Notes under the pieces: generated by a model
The model's input: the letters and a program-made list of their open reading frames with translations, nothing else
Database searches by the model: none
What the model was told of the DNA's origin: nothing
Part shown: piece by piece, positions 1-6,526 of the stretch
Layout of the letters: each line of letters starts with the position of its first letter
Position numbering within the stretch: position 1 is the stretch's first letter
Made by a program: the position numbers and the translations under genes
DNA from: Verrucomicrobiota bacterium
Lineage (GTDB): Bacteria; Verrucomicrobiota; Kiritimatiellia; JAAZAB01
Reading direction: 5' to 3'
DNA: 9,560 nucleotides
NCBI GenBank assembly: GCA_018896395.1
Contig: JAHIMN010000161.1
Location: 1-9,560 of the forward strand

Positions 1-818
1 AGCGCTGGATGCGGCATTACGGGCCGGTTCCGACCGAAGCCTTGTGCGCATGGAATAATCAGCGTGCCGATGTGATCATCCGTGTCAACCAGTTGAAGAC
101 CACGCCGGAGGCTTATCTCAAAACACTATCCGCGCTCGGGGTGGGGGACCAGGTTCAGCCGCACTCTTTTACCCTGGCGCATGGCGTGCGGGTTACAGAA
201 CTGCCGGGCTATGGGGAGGGGCATTTCATGGTCATGGATCCGGTCGCGGTGCAAGCGGTGGACCTGCTGGATCCCCAGCCGGGGGACCATATCCTGGATG
301 CCTGCGCCGCGCCGGGGGGCAAGACCGCACTCATCGCCGCGCGTCTGCGGCTCAAGGGGCAACTCGTGGCCATGGATCTGCGCACCGATCGCTTGCCGCG
401 TCTGCGCGCCAATCTGGAGCGCCTGGGCTGTGCCGCTTTTGTGAAGGTGGTGCAGGGTGATGCCCGGCGCTTGCGGCCGGAGTCGTTCGGGCGCTTCGAC
501 CGCATTCTGTTGGATGTTCCCTGCAGTAATACCGGGGTTATCCGGCGCAAGCCGGACGTCCGCTGGCGTTTTTCGAAAGCCCGTCTGACGCGCTTGGGCG
601 CCACCCAGCGGGAATTGCTGGAACGCATGGCTGGTTTGGTGAAGCGCGGCGGTTGTATTGTTTACAGCACGTGCAGTCTGGAGCCGGAGGAAAATGATCT
701 GCTGATCTCCGCCTGGCTAAAGACGCATCCCGAGTTTCGCCTTCAGAGTTCCCGTCAGTCGTTTCCACCGACCTCAGGGCAGGATGGCGCCTATGCCGTG
801 TTGCTTGCGGCGAAATAG
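1..818 (+). CDS. rsmB: 16S rRNA m5C methyltransferase, RsmB type (5' end outside window)
   Basis: SAM-dependent RNA cytosine-C5 methyltransferase of the NOL1/NOP2/Sun family; RsmB modifies C967 of 16S rRNA in the cytoplasm. Numbering from the first Met in the window (base 9): SAM-binding motif DACAAPGGKT at 97-106, acidic MDLR at 122-125, motif IV DVPCSNTGVIRRKPDVRW at 169-186 with Cys172, and motif VI YSTCSLEPEEN at 219-229 with the catalytic Cys222. Both cysteines of the two-Cys mechanism are present. GVIRRKPDVRW fits RsmB better than RsmF. The frame is open to the window edge (Arg-Trp precede the Met) and the first residues match the middle of RsmB, so the NusB-like N-terminal domain lies upstream and base 9 is not the start. 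The stop is TAG at 816-818. The gene converges on the mannosidase 79 bp away. The family is sure; the RsmB subtype is likely. Confidence 0.9.
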   Translation, partial: RWMRHYGPVPTEALCAWNNQRADVIIRVNQLKTTPEAYLKTLSALGVGDQVQPHSFTLAHGVRVTELPGYGEGHFMVMDPVAVQAVDLLDPQPGDHILDACAAPGGKTALIAARLRLKGQLVAMDLRTDRLPRLRANLERLGCAAFVKVVQGDARRLRPESFGRFDRILLDVPCSNTGVIRRKPDVRWRFSKARLTRLGATQRELLERMAGLVKRGGCIVYSTCSLEPEENDLLISAWLKTHPEFRLQSSRQSFPPTSGQDGAYAVLLAAK

Positions 819-897
819 CCGGTTGCGATCCCCAACAGCCATTTCTTTCGTGGAGCGTCGCCCCTGGCGCCGCCGACCATCGCCGCCGTTCGGTCCG

Positions 898-3800
898 CTA
901 CGGCGCCGGGCGCCGGGCAAATGTCAACTCGTCGGCCGACACCGACAACCAGAACCCGTTACCGCCGGAGCCGGAGGCCACTTTGACCAACACCTCGTTC
1001 CAGCCGGCGCTGAGCTCGGCGTCGAAGGTGAACTGGCCTTTGATAATCGGCCCGCGCCCCTCCTCATAGGGCATCGCAAGCCGGCCAGCGATCCACATCC
1101 GCAGCCAGTTATCCATCCCGAAAGCGAACCGCACCGATTGGGCGCGCGGCGCGTGGATGTGCGTAACGGCGTAGTGAATGCTGGGATCCTTCTTCCCCGA
1201 GAACCGATAGAAGTCCACGAAATCGCCTTCGTCGGCCATCGGTTGCCAACGCAACGCGGTTCCGTCGTCCAACATGATCGTCGCCTCGAAGTCGCGGATT
1301 CGTTCCGGCGGCAGGACAACCTCCTTCATAGCCGTCGCGACGTCCACCTTATCCAGCTCCACATGATTCGGCGCCTGGCCGAACACGAACGGTCCGATCC
1401 CCGTCCACACGGCGCTCGGCAAGTCCTTGTACACCGCCGTCAGGTCCACAAACCCGATTGCTGTTCGCGTTCCGCTGCGTCGCCGAAATTCGACGCGTGC
1501 CTCGCCCTTCGCGAGTTTTAGTTCCCGGGCAACGACAGTGATGTTCCCGCGCGGCCGCGGCCGCGGATCGGCGAGACGCGCGACGACGTCGCCGTTCACG
1601 CACAGGTCCACCGGTCCGAACGCGCCGCCCGCGCCGTGCGCCACCGCCAGCCGATACCGACCGTCCACCGGAACCGGGACCCGCAGGCAAATCGTCGGCG
1701 CTTCGGACATCAGGACCCGGTCGCCAATCCACTCGGCGCAGACGGTCCCGCTGTCCACAAGCGTCACGACGCCGGTTTCGTCCGCTCGGGCCATCAGTTC
1801 GTCCGCCGACAAAGACGAGGCGAGGGCCACCGGAGCGCCTTCCGTGAGCGCGCCCGCCGGTCGGTCGTAGGTCCATCCCGCCGGCATCCCTTGGGTCGTC
1901 TCGGAAATCCACAGCGGACGATTCAGCCGGTTGGCCATATCCCGCACGGTTTCCTCCGAGTAGTCCGTCGCCGCCAACAATGCCACTTCGATCGCGTGCA
2001 TGCCCTGATCCGTCACCGGCTGCAACGCGTGCGGTCGGCACGGATCGTGTTGCGCATAGTAGGGCGAACGCAACAGCGTAAGGCGCGCGGTTCCATCCGA
2101 CTGCACGTCCCCCGCCGAAACGTCGGGACTCACGGCGGTCAGGCACGCGCCCTCCCCCTGGAGGGTAAGTGCGTCGCGCACCGGGTATTCCTTGCCGTCG
2201 AGCGGACGGCGCAGAAACACGCCGGGGGTTCCATCGGTGCGTTGCCGCACGGCGAACGCGGGCGGTACGATCAGTTTGACGATACGCGCTTTGCCGCGCC
2301 AGTGCAGGCGAAGGCTCAAGTGCAGAGCCGGGCTGCCGGCTTCCACTTTCGCCACGCAGTCCAGTATCGCATCCTCCGCCCGCAACGTGTTGCTCAATGC
2401 AGTCCGTAATGGCCCCGATTCCACCACGCTCCACGGTTGGGATGCCGTGAACGTCGCGATGCATGCTCCCGCATACCGCAACACGCCGTGCGACCAGGGG
2501 TCTGACGGATCGTCGAGCACGACGATGCGCAACCCTTCCGCCCCCAGCAACGCCTGACCGTCGAGCGCAAGCGCGGCAATGCCATGTGCGCCGCACGTCA
2601 CGCTCAGCCGATCATTGGCCAGCGTCTGCCCTTCCAGCCGTACCCGCGGCGGCACGGACGGAACCTGCTGCTTCCGCCGAAGCTCCAGCACTCGCCGGCC
2701 TCCCGCCGCCACGCGAATGGGAAAGATGGCGCGAGCGATGCTCGCGGTGCCGCATTCCGCCGGCGCTCGCTGGTGGGGCACCACCGCGCCTTGCTCGTCT
2801 TCGAACACGAATTCCAGGGGCGACCCATTGCTGGCGGTCCACGGTTCGAACTCGGCCAGTCCCTCCCATACTCGACAAGAGAGGTTATCCAGCACGATCC
2901 GCTGTCGGGGACGCGGTGGCAATGCTATATTGGCGCGGCGCGTCAGTTCGACGACGATGTCGCGCGCGATGGTCTTGGCGAACCCCAGTTCCTCCAGTGT
3001 CTGTGCATACACCGGCTGGATGCACGTGCCGCCCATGATGTCGTGGAATTCGTTGAACAACACCCGTTTCCAGGCCTCGTCGAGTCGCGCCTTGAAGCGC
3101 GGATCGTCGCTCAGGCCCGCGGCCTCGACCGCGCGTTCAGCGTCCGCAAGCATTTCCTCGGCACGTCGCACCTCGCGCTTGGCGGCGCGCACGGACGTGT
3201 AACAGCCCACGGCATGATGCTGCAGCTCACCTTCCACGCACGGCAGTTGCGCGGCCTTTGTCTCGATTGCGTCGAAGAACGCTTGCGGGTGGCTGAAGCG
3301 CAACTCCACGTCGTCACGGTACCGCCGGTGCGCGCGAATCCATTCGATCTGAATCCGCGTCGGTCCGCCTCCGTGATCGCCAATACCGTAGAACGCCATG
3401 GTGTGACCGAGCGCGCGGTTGGCCGTCGCGATAGCCGCTTCGATGCCGACCGCCAAGTCGTGTTCGTTGACGGCGCTATAGGCGCGGGGGATACGGAAGC
3501 CGATGACTTCGTCGCCCGCCGGGCTACGCCATCGAAACACCTCGCCCGGTAGCGGTAACTCTCCCGTGTGCGGACGCATGAAGATATAGCCCCCCATGCC
3601 CGCCTCGCGGAGGAACGTCGGGATCATGGCGCAGTGGCCGAAGGAGTCCACGTTGTAGCCGACCTTCACGGCAACCCCCAGTCGTTCCCGGAAGAAGCGT
3701 CCTGCGAGCGCGGCGTGACGACGAAACGATTCCGGTCCCGGCAGATTGCAGTCGGGCTGGATCCACCAGCCGTTCACCGGATGCCAGCGCCCCGCGGCCA

Positions 3801-4026
3801 CATGCGCGGCGATCCGCTTGAACAGCGCCGGGGCGATCGTCAGCACCTGCTCGTAGATCCACGCCTCGCCTCGCGTCACGTGAAACTCCGGATACGCGTC
3901 CAGCAAATCGCAGGCGGTCCGACATGTTGCCAGAACCTCATCCAAGCCCGATGGCCATGTCCACAACCACGCCGGGTCCAGATGCGAATTACCGATCATA
4001 TGAACGATCAGTCGTTGAGATGGCAT
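898..4026 (-). CDS. GH38 alpha-mannosidase with extra C-terminal beta-sandwich modules
   Basis: Predicted retaining, metal-dependent alpha-mannosidase (glycoside hydrolase family 38), 1042 aa. Visible motifs: GNSHLDPAWLW at 12-22 (His15 and Asp17 as metal/active-site ligands), GYNVDSFGH at 123-131 (Asp127, predicted nucleophile), GIGDHGGGPT at 214-223, GELQHHAVGCYTS at 266-278 and NEFHDIMGGT at 325-334 (His328, predicted metal ligand). A GH38 C-terminal beta domain follows. Beyond it are two more beta-rich stretches, roughly 780-869 and 870-1042; the last contains DNWLRMWIAG and AGWNEVLVKV, typical of carbohydrate-binding or PA14-like sandwiches. The start at 4026 places GNSHLDP near the N-terminus and has AAGG 10 nt upstream. 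The frame stays open to 4272, but those 82 codons read through intergenic repeats. No signal peptide is visible, so it is probably cytosolic and acts on imported mannosides. Substrate linkage cannot be read from sequence. Confidence 0.92.
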   Translation of the reverse strand: MPSQRLIVHMIGNSHLDPAWLWTWPSGLDEVLATCRTACDLLDAYPEFHVTRGEAWIYEQVLTIAPALFKRIAAHVAAGRWHPVNGWWIQPDCNLPGPESFRRHAALAGRFFRERLGVAVKVGYNVDSFGHCAMIPTFLREAGMGGYIFMRPHTGELPLPGEVFRWRSPAGDEVIGFRIPRAYSAVNEHDLAVGIEAAIATANRALGHTMAFYGIGDHGGGPTRIQIEWIRAHRRYRDDVELRFSHPQAFFDAIETKAAQLPCVEGELQHHAVGCYTSVRAAKREVRRAEEMLADAERAVEAAGLSDDPRFKARLDEAWKRVLFNEFHDIMGGTCIQPVYAQTLEELGFAKTIARDIVVELTRRANIALPPRPRQRIVLDNLSCRVWEGLAEFEPWTASNGSPLEFVFEDEQGAVVPHQRAPAECGTASIARAIFPIRVAAGGRRVLELRRKQQVPSVPPRVRLEGQTLANDRLSVTCGAHGIAALALDGQALLGAEGLRIVVLDDPSDPWSHGVLRYAGACIATFTASQPWSVVESGPLRTALSNTLRAEDAILDCVAKVEAGSPALHLSLRLHWRGKARIVKLIVPPAFAVRQRTDGTPGVFLRRPLDGKEYPVRDALTLQGEGACLTAVSPDVSAGDVQSDGTARLTLLRSPYYAQHDPCRPHALQPVTDQGMHAIEVALLAATDYSEETVRDMANRLNRPLWISETTQGMPAGWTYDRPAGALTEGAPVALASSLSADELMARADETGVVTLVDSGTVCAEWIGDRVLMSEAPTICLRVPVPVDGRYRLAVAHGAGGAFGPVDLCVNGDVVARLADPRPRPRGNITVVARELKLAKGEARVEFRRRSGTRTAIGFVDLTAVYKDLPSAVWTGIGPFVFGQAPNHVELDKVDVATAMKEVVLPPERIRDFEATIMLDDGTALRWQPMADEGDFVDFYRFSGKKDPSIHYAVTHIHAPRAQSVRFAFGMDNWLRMWIAGRLAMPYEEGRGPIIKGQFTFDAELSAGWNEVLVKVASGSGGNGFWLSVSADELTFARRPAP

Positions 4027-4036
4027 ACAGTCTTTA

Positions 4037-4045
4037 CCTTTCTCC
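4037..4045 (-). promoter_or_regulatory. Ribosome binding site of the mannosidase
   Basis: On the - strand GGAGAAAGG precedes the ATG at 4026, with AAGG 10 nt before the start codon. It decides the start, because no comparable site precedes the upstream in-frame ATGs. Its outer end touches the inverted repeat 4045-4071, so a hairpin there could affect ribosome access. Confidence 0.55.
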
Positions 4046-4071
4046 GGCACTATCGCCGGGGTAGAGTGCCG
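4045..4071. repeat. 7-bp inverted repeat next to the mannosidase ribosome site
   Basis: The arms CGGCACT (4045-4051) and AGTGCCG (4065-4071) are exact reverse complements separated by 13 nt. On the mannosidase strand the repeat ends one base inside the Shine-Dalgarno-like GGAGAAAGG. The position fits either an operator for a sugar-responsive repressor or an mRNA hairpin at the ribosome site. No T-run follows, so it is not a terminator. The symmetry is seen; the role is inferred. Confidence 0.5.
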
Positions 4072-4184
4072 TGCCAAACGAGGGGAGTCAAGGAAAACCA
4101 TAATTCGGAGACAGGGCGCAAGCCGCGGCGCTTTTTGGGGTGCAACAAAACCTTGCATTGGACAAGCGTATCCAGTATCAATAC

Positions 4185-4214
4185 CCCGATTCGCGCGTAA
4201 GCGCGCAGATCGGG
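4185..4214. repeat. Strong hairpin between the divergent genes
   Basis: CCCGAT (4185-4190) pairs exactly with ATCGGG (4209-4214). After one T-G wobble and one C-A mismatch, GCGCG (4193-4197) pairs with CGCGC (4202-4206), giving 11 Watson-Crick pairs over 30 nt. No T-run follows on either strand, so it is not an intrinsic terminator. It ends at the base where the heptamer inverted-repeat element begins. Confidence 0.6.
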
Positions 4215-4314
4215 AATGATTGATGGGAAATGGCTGATGGTTGATGCGGCCTGATTGATCCACGCGTGGCACATGGCAAGCTATTCGCCATTATCCATTG
4301 ACCATTAACCATTC
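4214..4314. repeat. 101-bp imperfect inverted repeat built from two opposed heptamer arrays
   Basis: The left arm 4214-4240 pairs with the right arm 4288-4314 at 21 of 27 positions, plus two G-T wobbles. The left arm belongs to a 7-bp-period array (4214-4248; ATG recurs at 4216, 4223, 4230, 4237 and 4244). The right arm belongs to a 4-unit array (4286-4313) in which CCATT is invariant and the two preceding bases vary (CG, AT, GA, AA). The perfect palindrome CCACGCGTGG (4260-4269) sits almost exactly at the centre. It lies upstream of the EF-G-like gene's ribosome site and would form a long 5'-leader hairpin if transcribed. It could be a miniature inverted-repeat element; I see no flanking target duplication. 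Confidence 0.75.
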
Positions 4315-4336
4315 TGTTGGGGATTATTCAACGAAT

Positions 4337-4342
4337 AGGAGG
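4337..4342 (+). promoter_or_regulatory. Ribosome binding site that selects a TTG start
   Basis: A perfect AGGAGG sits 6 nt before TTG 4349. This decides the start of the EF-G-like gene over TTG 4298, which lies inside the heptamer array with no ribosome site. Confidence 0.85.
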
Positions 4343-4348
4343 CCTATC

Positions 4349-6394
4349 TTGAAAGACATTGCCGTGGCGGATGTGCGTAATTTCGTTCTGCTGGGTCACA
4401 CCGGCAGTGGAAAAACCATGTTGTGTGACGCCTTCCTTGTTAAGTTCGGCCTGACCGAAAAACAAGGGCAGGTCAACGCCGGCACCAGCCTGAGTGATTT
4501 TACCGAGGAGGAAATTGGCCGCAAGATCAGTCTGTATACCCAGTCTTTTGCGGGTGTCTTCAAGACCAAGCAAGGACAGAAAATCCAAATGACTTTCACG
4601 GATCCCCCGGGATTCGACGATTTTTACGGGCAAGTACTCTGCGCCAGTCGCGTGGCCGATGCGGCCCTGATCACCATTGACGCTACCGCCGGTATCCAGG
4701 TGGGCACCAACCGCATTTGGCGCCGATGCACGGCGCTGGGTCTGCCCCGGGGCATCGTGATTACGGGGCTTGACAAGGAAAACGCCGATTTTGCCAAAAT
4801 CCTGGCCGATGCCCAGAAAGTCTGGGGTCCGCAATGTGTGCCGGTCGTGTTCCCCACGCCGGGCGGCATGGTAGAAGTCCTGGGCGCAACGGCGCCGGCG
4901 GGCGCGACAGCGCCTGCGGGCGCCGCCGCCGCAGATTGGCAGGCGTATAAAAGCGCACTGATTGAACGGGCGGCCGAGACGGACGATGCGCTCCTGGAAA
5001 AATATCTGGGCGGCACGGAATTGACGGCCGATGAAATTGCCAAGGGCCTGCGCGCCGCGGTGTGCGCCGGCAATCTGATTCCCGTCTTTGCCGTCATGAC
5101 GCCCAAGGACATCGGTGTCAACGAATTGCTTGGCGGCATTGTCCGCCTTTTCCCAACTCCCCTGGAGCGGACGGTCAAGGACGCGGCGGGCACAGCGATC
5201 AATCCCGCTCCGCAAGCGCCTTTCGTAGGCGTAGTCTGGCGGCATGTGACCGATCCCTATGCCGGCAAGTTATCCTATGTGCGCATTTACGGCGGCATGC
5301 TGAAAGAGAACACGGAAATTTTCAATGCCACCAAGGGCCAGAAGGAAAAGATCGGCGTCCTCCTCCAGCCCCAGGGCAGGAAACCGGTGCCGATCACGGA
5401 GGCGCGCTCCGGTGATATAGTGGCGCTACCGAAATTAAAGAACACGGGGCTTAACGACGTCCTGTGCGCGGTGGGGCAGAAAGTGGCATTTGAGCCGGTT
5501 GTGTTTCCGAGCCCGGTGGTGTCGGTGTCGGTTTGGGCCCGGAACCAGGCGGATGACGACAAGCTCGGGATCGCGCTCACCCGCGCCGTGGAAGATGATC
5601 CGACCCTGGTGGTGGAGCGGCATGCTGATACCCACGAGACGTTGCTTTCCGGTATGGGCGATACACACCTGGAATTTGTTCATGAGCTGATGAAAAAGCG
5701 CAGTAACCTGGACGCGGAATTCAAGGTGCCAAAGGTGGCCTACAAGGAAACGGCAACCGGCCTCGGTGACGGCCATTACAAACACAAGAAACAGTCCGGC
5801 GGCCGCGGGCAGTATGCGGAAGTATATTGCAAGGTCCAGGCGAAACGGTCGGACGAAGAGGAGTGGTTCGTGGATGCGGTCGTCGGGGGCGTCATTCCAA
5901 GGAATTTCATACCGGCCTGCGAAAAGGGTTTTTTGGAGGCCATACCGCACGGTGTGTTGGCCGGCTACCCGGTGGTCAACGTGAAAGTCTCCGTGTATGA
6001 CGGGTCCTACCATGATGTGGATTCCTCGGAAATCGCATTTAAGATTGCCGCCGCGCGCGCGTTCAAGGAGGCCTTAATCAAGGCCAAGCCCGTTTTGCTG
6101 GAACCGATCATGACCGTGCGCGTCATGGTGCCGGAGCAGTCCATGGGCGACATCAACGGCGATCTCAACCATCGGCGCGGCCGCATCCTGGGCGTGGGTA
6201 TGGAAGACGGCGTGCAGGTCATTACCGCGGAAGTGCCCCAAGCTGAAATGTTCCGGTATTCCTCCGAATTGCGCAGTATCACGGGTGGGCGCGGATCATT
6301 CGAAATTAAATTTGCCCGGTACGACGTCGTACCCAATACGATTGCCCAGAAGGTTATTGCCGGCGCCGAGAAGAAAAAGGAAGAGGAGGAATAG
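4349..6394 (+). CDS. EF-G-like translational GTPase (EF-G-2 type)
   Basis: A 681-aa paralogue of elongation factor G, the GTPase that drives tRNA-mRNA translocation on the ribosome. From TTG 4349: P-loop GHTGSGKT 16-23, switch II DPPGFDDF 85-92, G4 position TGLD 139-142, domain II about 291-378, domain IV QSGGRGQYAEV 482-492 and GSYHDVDSSE from 552 (His555), domain V GDLNHRRGRI 604-613, and an acidic-basic tail KKKEEEE. GHxGSGKT and ETDDALLEKYL resemble Thermus EF-G-2 (from memory) rather than canonical EF-G (AHIDAGKT). The switch II His of DTPGH is Phe and the Lys of NKxD is Gly, so GTP handling is probably altered, while the domain IV tip is intact. The Ala-Pro-rich insert at 4883-4933 replaces part of the G' region. 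It may head the + strand operon. The family is certain; a translocation, recycling or stress role is open. Confidence 0.9.
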   Translation: MKDIAVADVRNFVLLGHTGSGKTMLCDAFLVKFGLTEKQGQVNAGTSLSDFTEEEIGRKISLYTQSFAGVFKTKQGQKIQMTFTDPPGFDDFYGQVLCASRVADAALITIDATAGIQVGTNRIWRRCTALGLPRGIVITGLDKENADFAKILADAQKVWGPQCVPVVFPTPGGMVEVLGATAPAGATAPAGAAAADWQAYKSALIERAAETDDALLEKYLGGTELTADEIAKGLRAAVCAGNLIPVFAVMTPKDIGVNELLGGIVRLFPTPLERTVKDAAGTAINPAPQAPFVGVVWRHVTDPYAGKLSYVRIYGGMLKENTEIFNATKGQKEKIGVLLQPQGRKPVPITEARSGDIVALPKLKNTGLNDVLCAVGQKVAFEPVVFPSPVVSVSVWARNQADDDKLGIALTRAVEDDPTLVVERHADTHETLLSGMGDTHLEFVHELMKKRSNLDAEFKVPKVAYKETATGLGDGHYKHKKQSGGRGQYAEVYCKVQAKRSDEEEWFVDAVVGGVIPRNFIPACEKGFLEAIPHGVLAGYPVVNVKVSVYDGSYHDVDSSEIAFKIAAARAFKEALIKAKPVLLEPIMTVRVMVPEQSMGDINGDLNHRRGRILGVGMEDGVQVITAEVPQAEMFRYSSELRSITGGRGSFEIKFARYDVVPNTIAQKVIAGAEKKKEEEE

Positions 6395-6420
6395 CCAGGC
6401 GACGGATGAAGAACAGAGAA

Positions 6421-6462
6421 GCAAACGTCAAACGCCCAACATCCAACGCCGAACGTCGAATG
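6421..6462 (+). repeat. Degenerate heptamer array, NNNAACG family (6 units)
   Basis: Six units of exactly 7 bp have AACG (once AACA, once AATG) at 6424, 6431, 6438, 6445, 6452 and 6459. The three preceding bases vary (GCA, TCA, CCC, TCC, CCG, TCG), so the consensus is close to YCNAACG. It lies 27 bp after the EF-G-like stop codon. The frame stays open through it, so an automatic call could mistake it for the N-terminus of the radical SAM protein. Confidence 0.75.
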
Positions 6463-6470
6463 AAAAAGCG

Positions 6471-6526
6471 GATGACGGAGGGACGACGGCCTGCCCACCG
6501 TAGCCTTGGCGAAGGTGGGATGACGG
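6471..6526. repeat. Stem-loop flanked by 8-bp direct repeats
   Basis: GATGACGG occurs at 6471-6478 and again at 6519-6526. Between the copies lies the inverted repeat CCCACC (6494-6499) / GGTGGG (6514-6519) with a 14-nt loop. An inverted repeat bounded by a short direct repeat resembles a small mobile or dispersed element with a target duplication, but the inverted repeat is not symmetrically placed between the copies. The second copy contains the putative ATG 6520. Confidence 0.45.

Noticed and set aside
819..897. Bidirectional terminator between the convergent rsmB and mannosidase genes
   Set aside because: No stem of more than 4 bp with a T-run on either strand could be found in the 79 bp.
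784..3552. Long + strand open frames opposite the mannosidase
   Set aside because: They are antisense shadows of a high-GC gene with clear GH38 motifs; they show low-complexity Arg/Pro composition and no domain signature.
4063..4091. Sigma70-like promoter for the mannosidase with TTGACT at 4091-4086 (- strand)
   Set aside because: The -35 match is good, but no acceptable -10 hexamer occurs at 16-18 nt spacing.
4153..4184. + strand promoter TTGCAT-N17-TATCAA and the small GTAT/ATAC symmetry at 4175-4184
   Set aside because: Only 3/6 and 4/6 consensus matches, and the symmetry is 4 bp; both are too weak to list.
4027..4272. 82-codon N-terminal extension of the mannosidase reading frame
   Set aside because: It reads through the heptamer array and hairpin, has no family similarity and no supporting ribosome site. 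The GH38 motif starts right after the Met at 4026.
4298..4348. Earlier TTG start for the EF-G-like gene
   Set aside because: It lies inside the CCATT array without a ribosome site, whereas TTG 4349 has a perfect AGGAGG at 6 nt and family-like N-terminal length.
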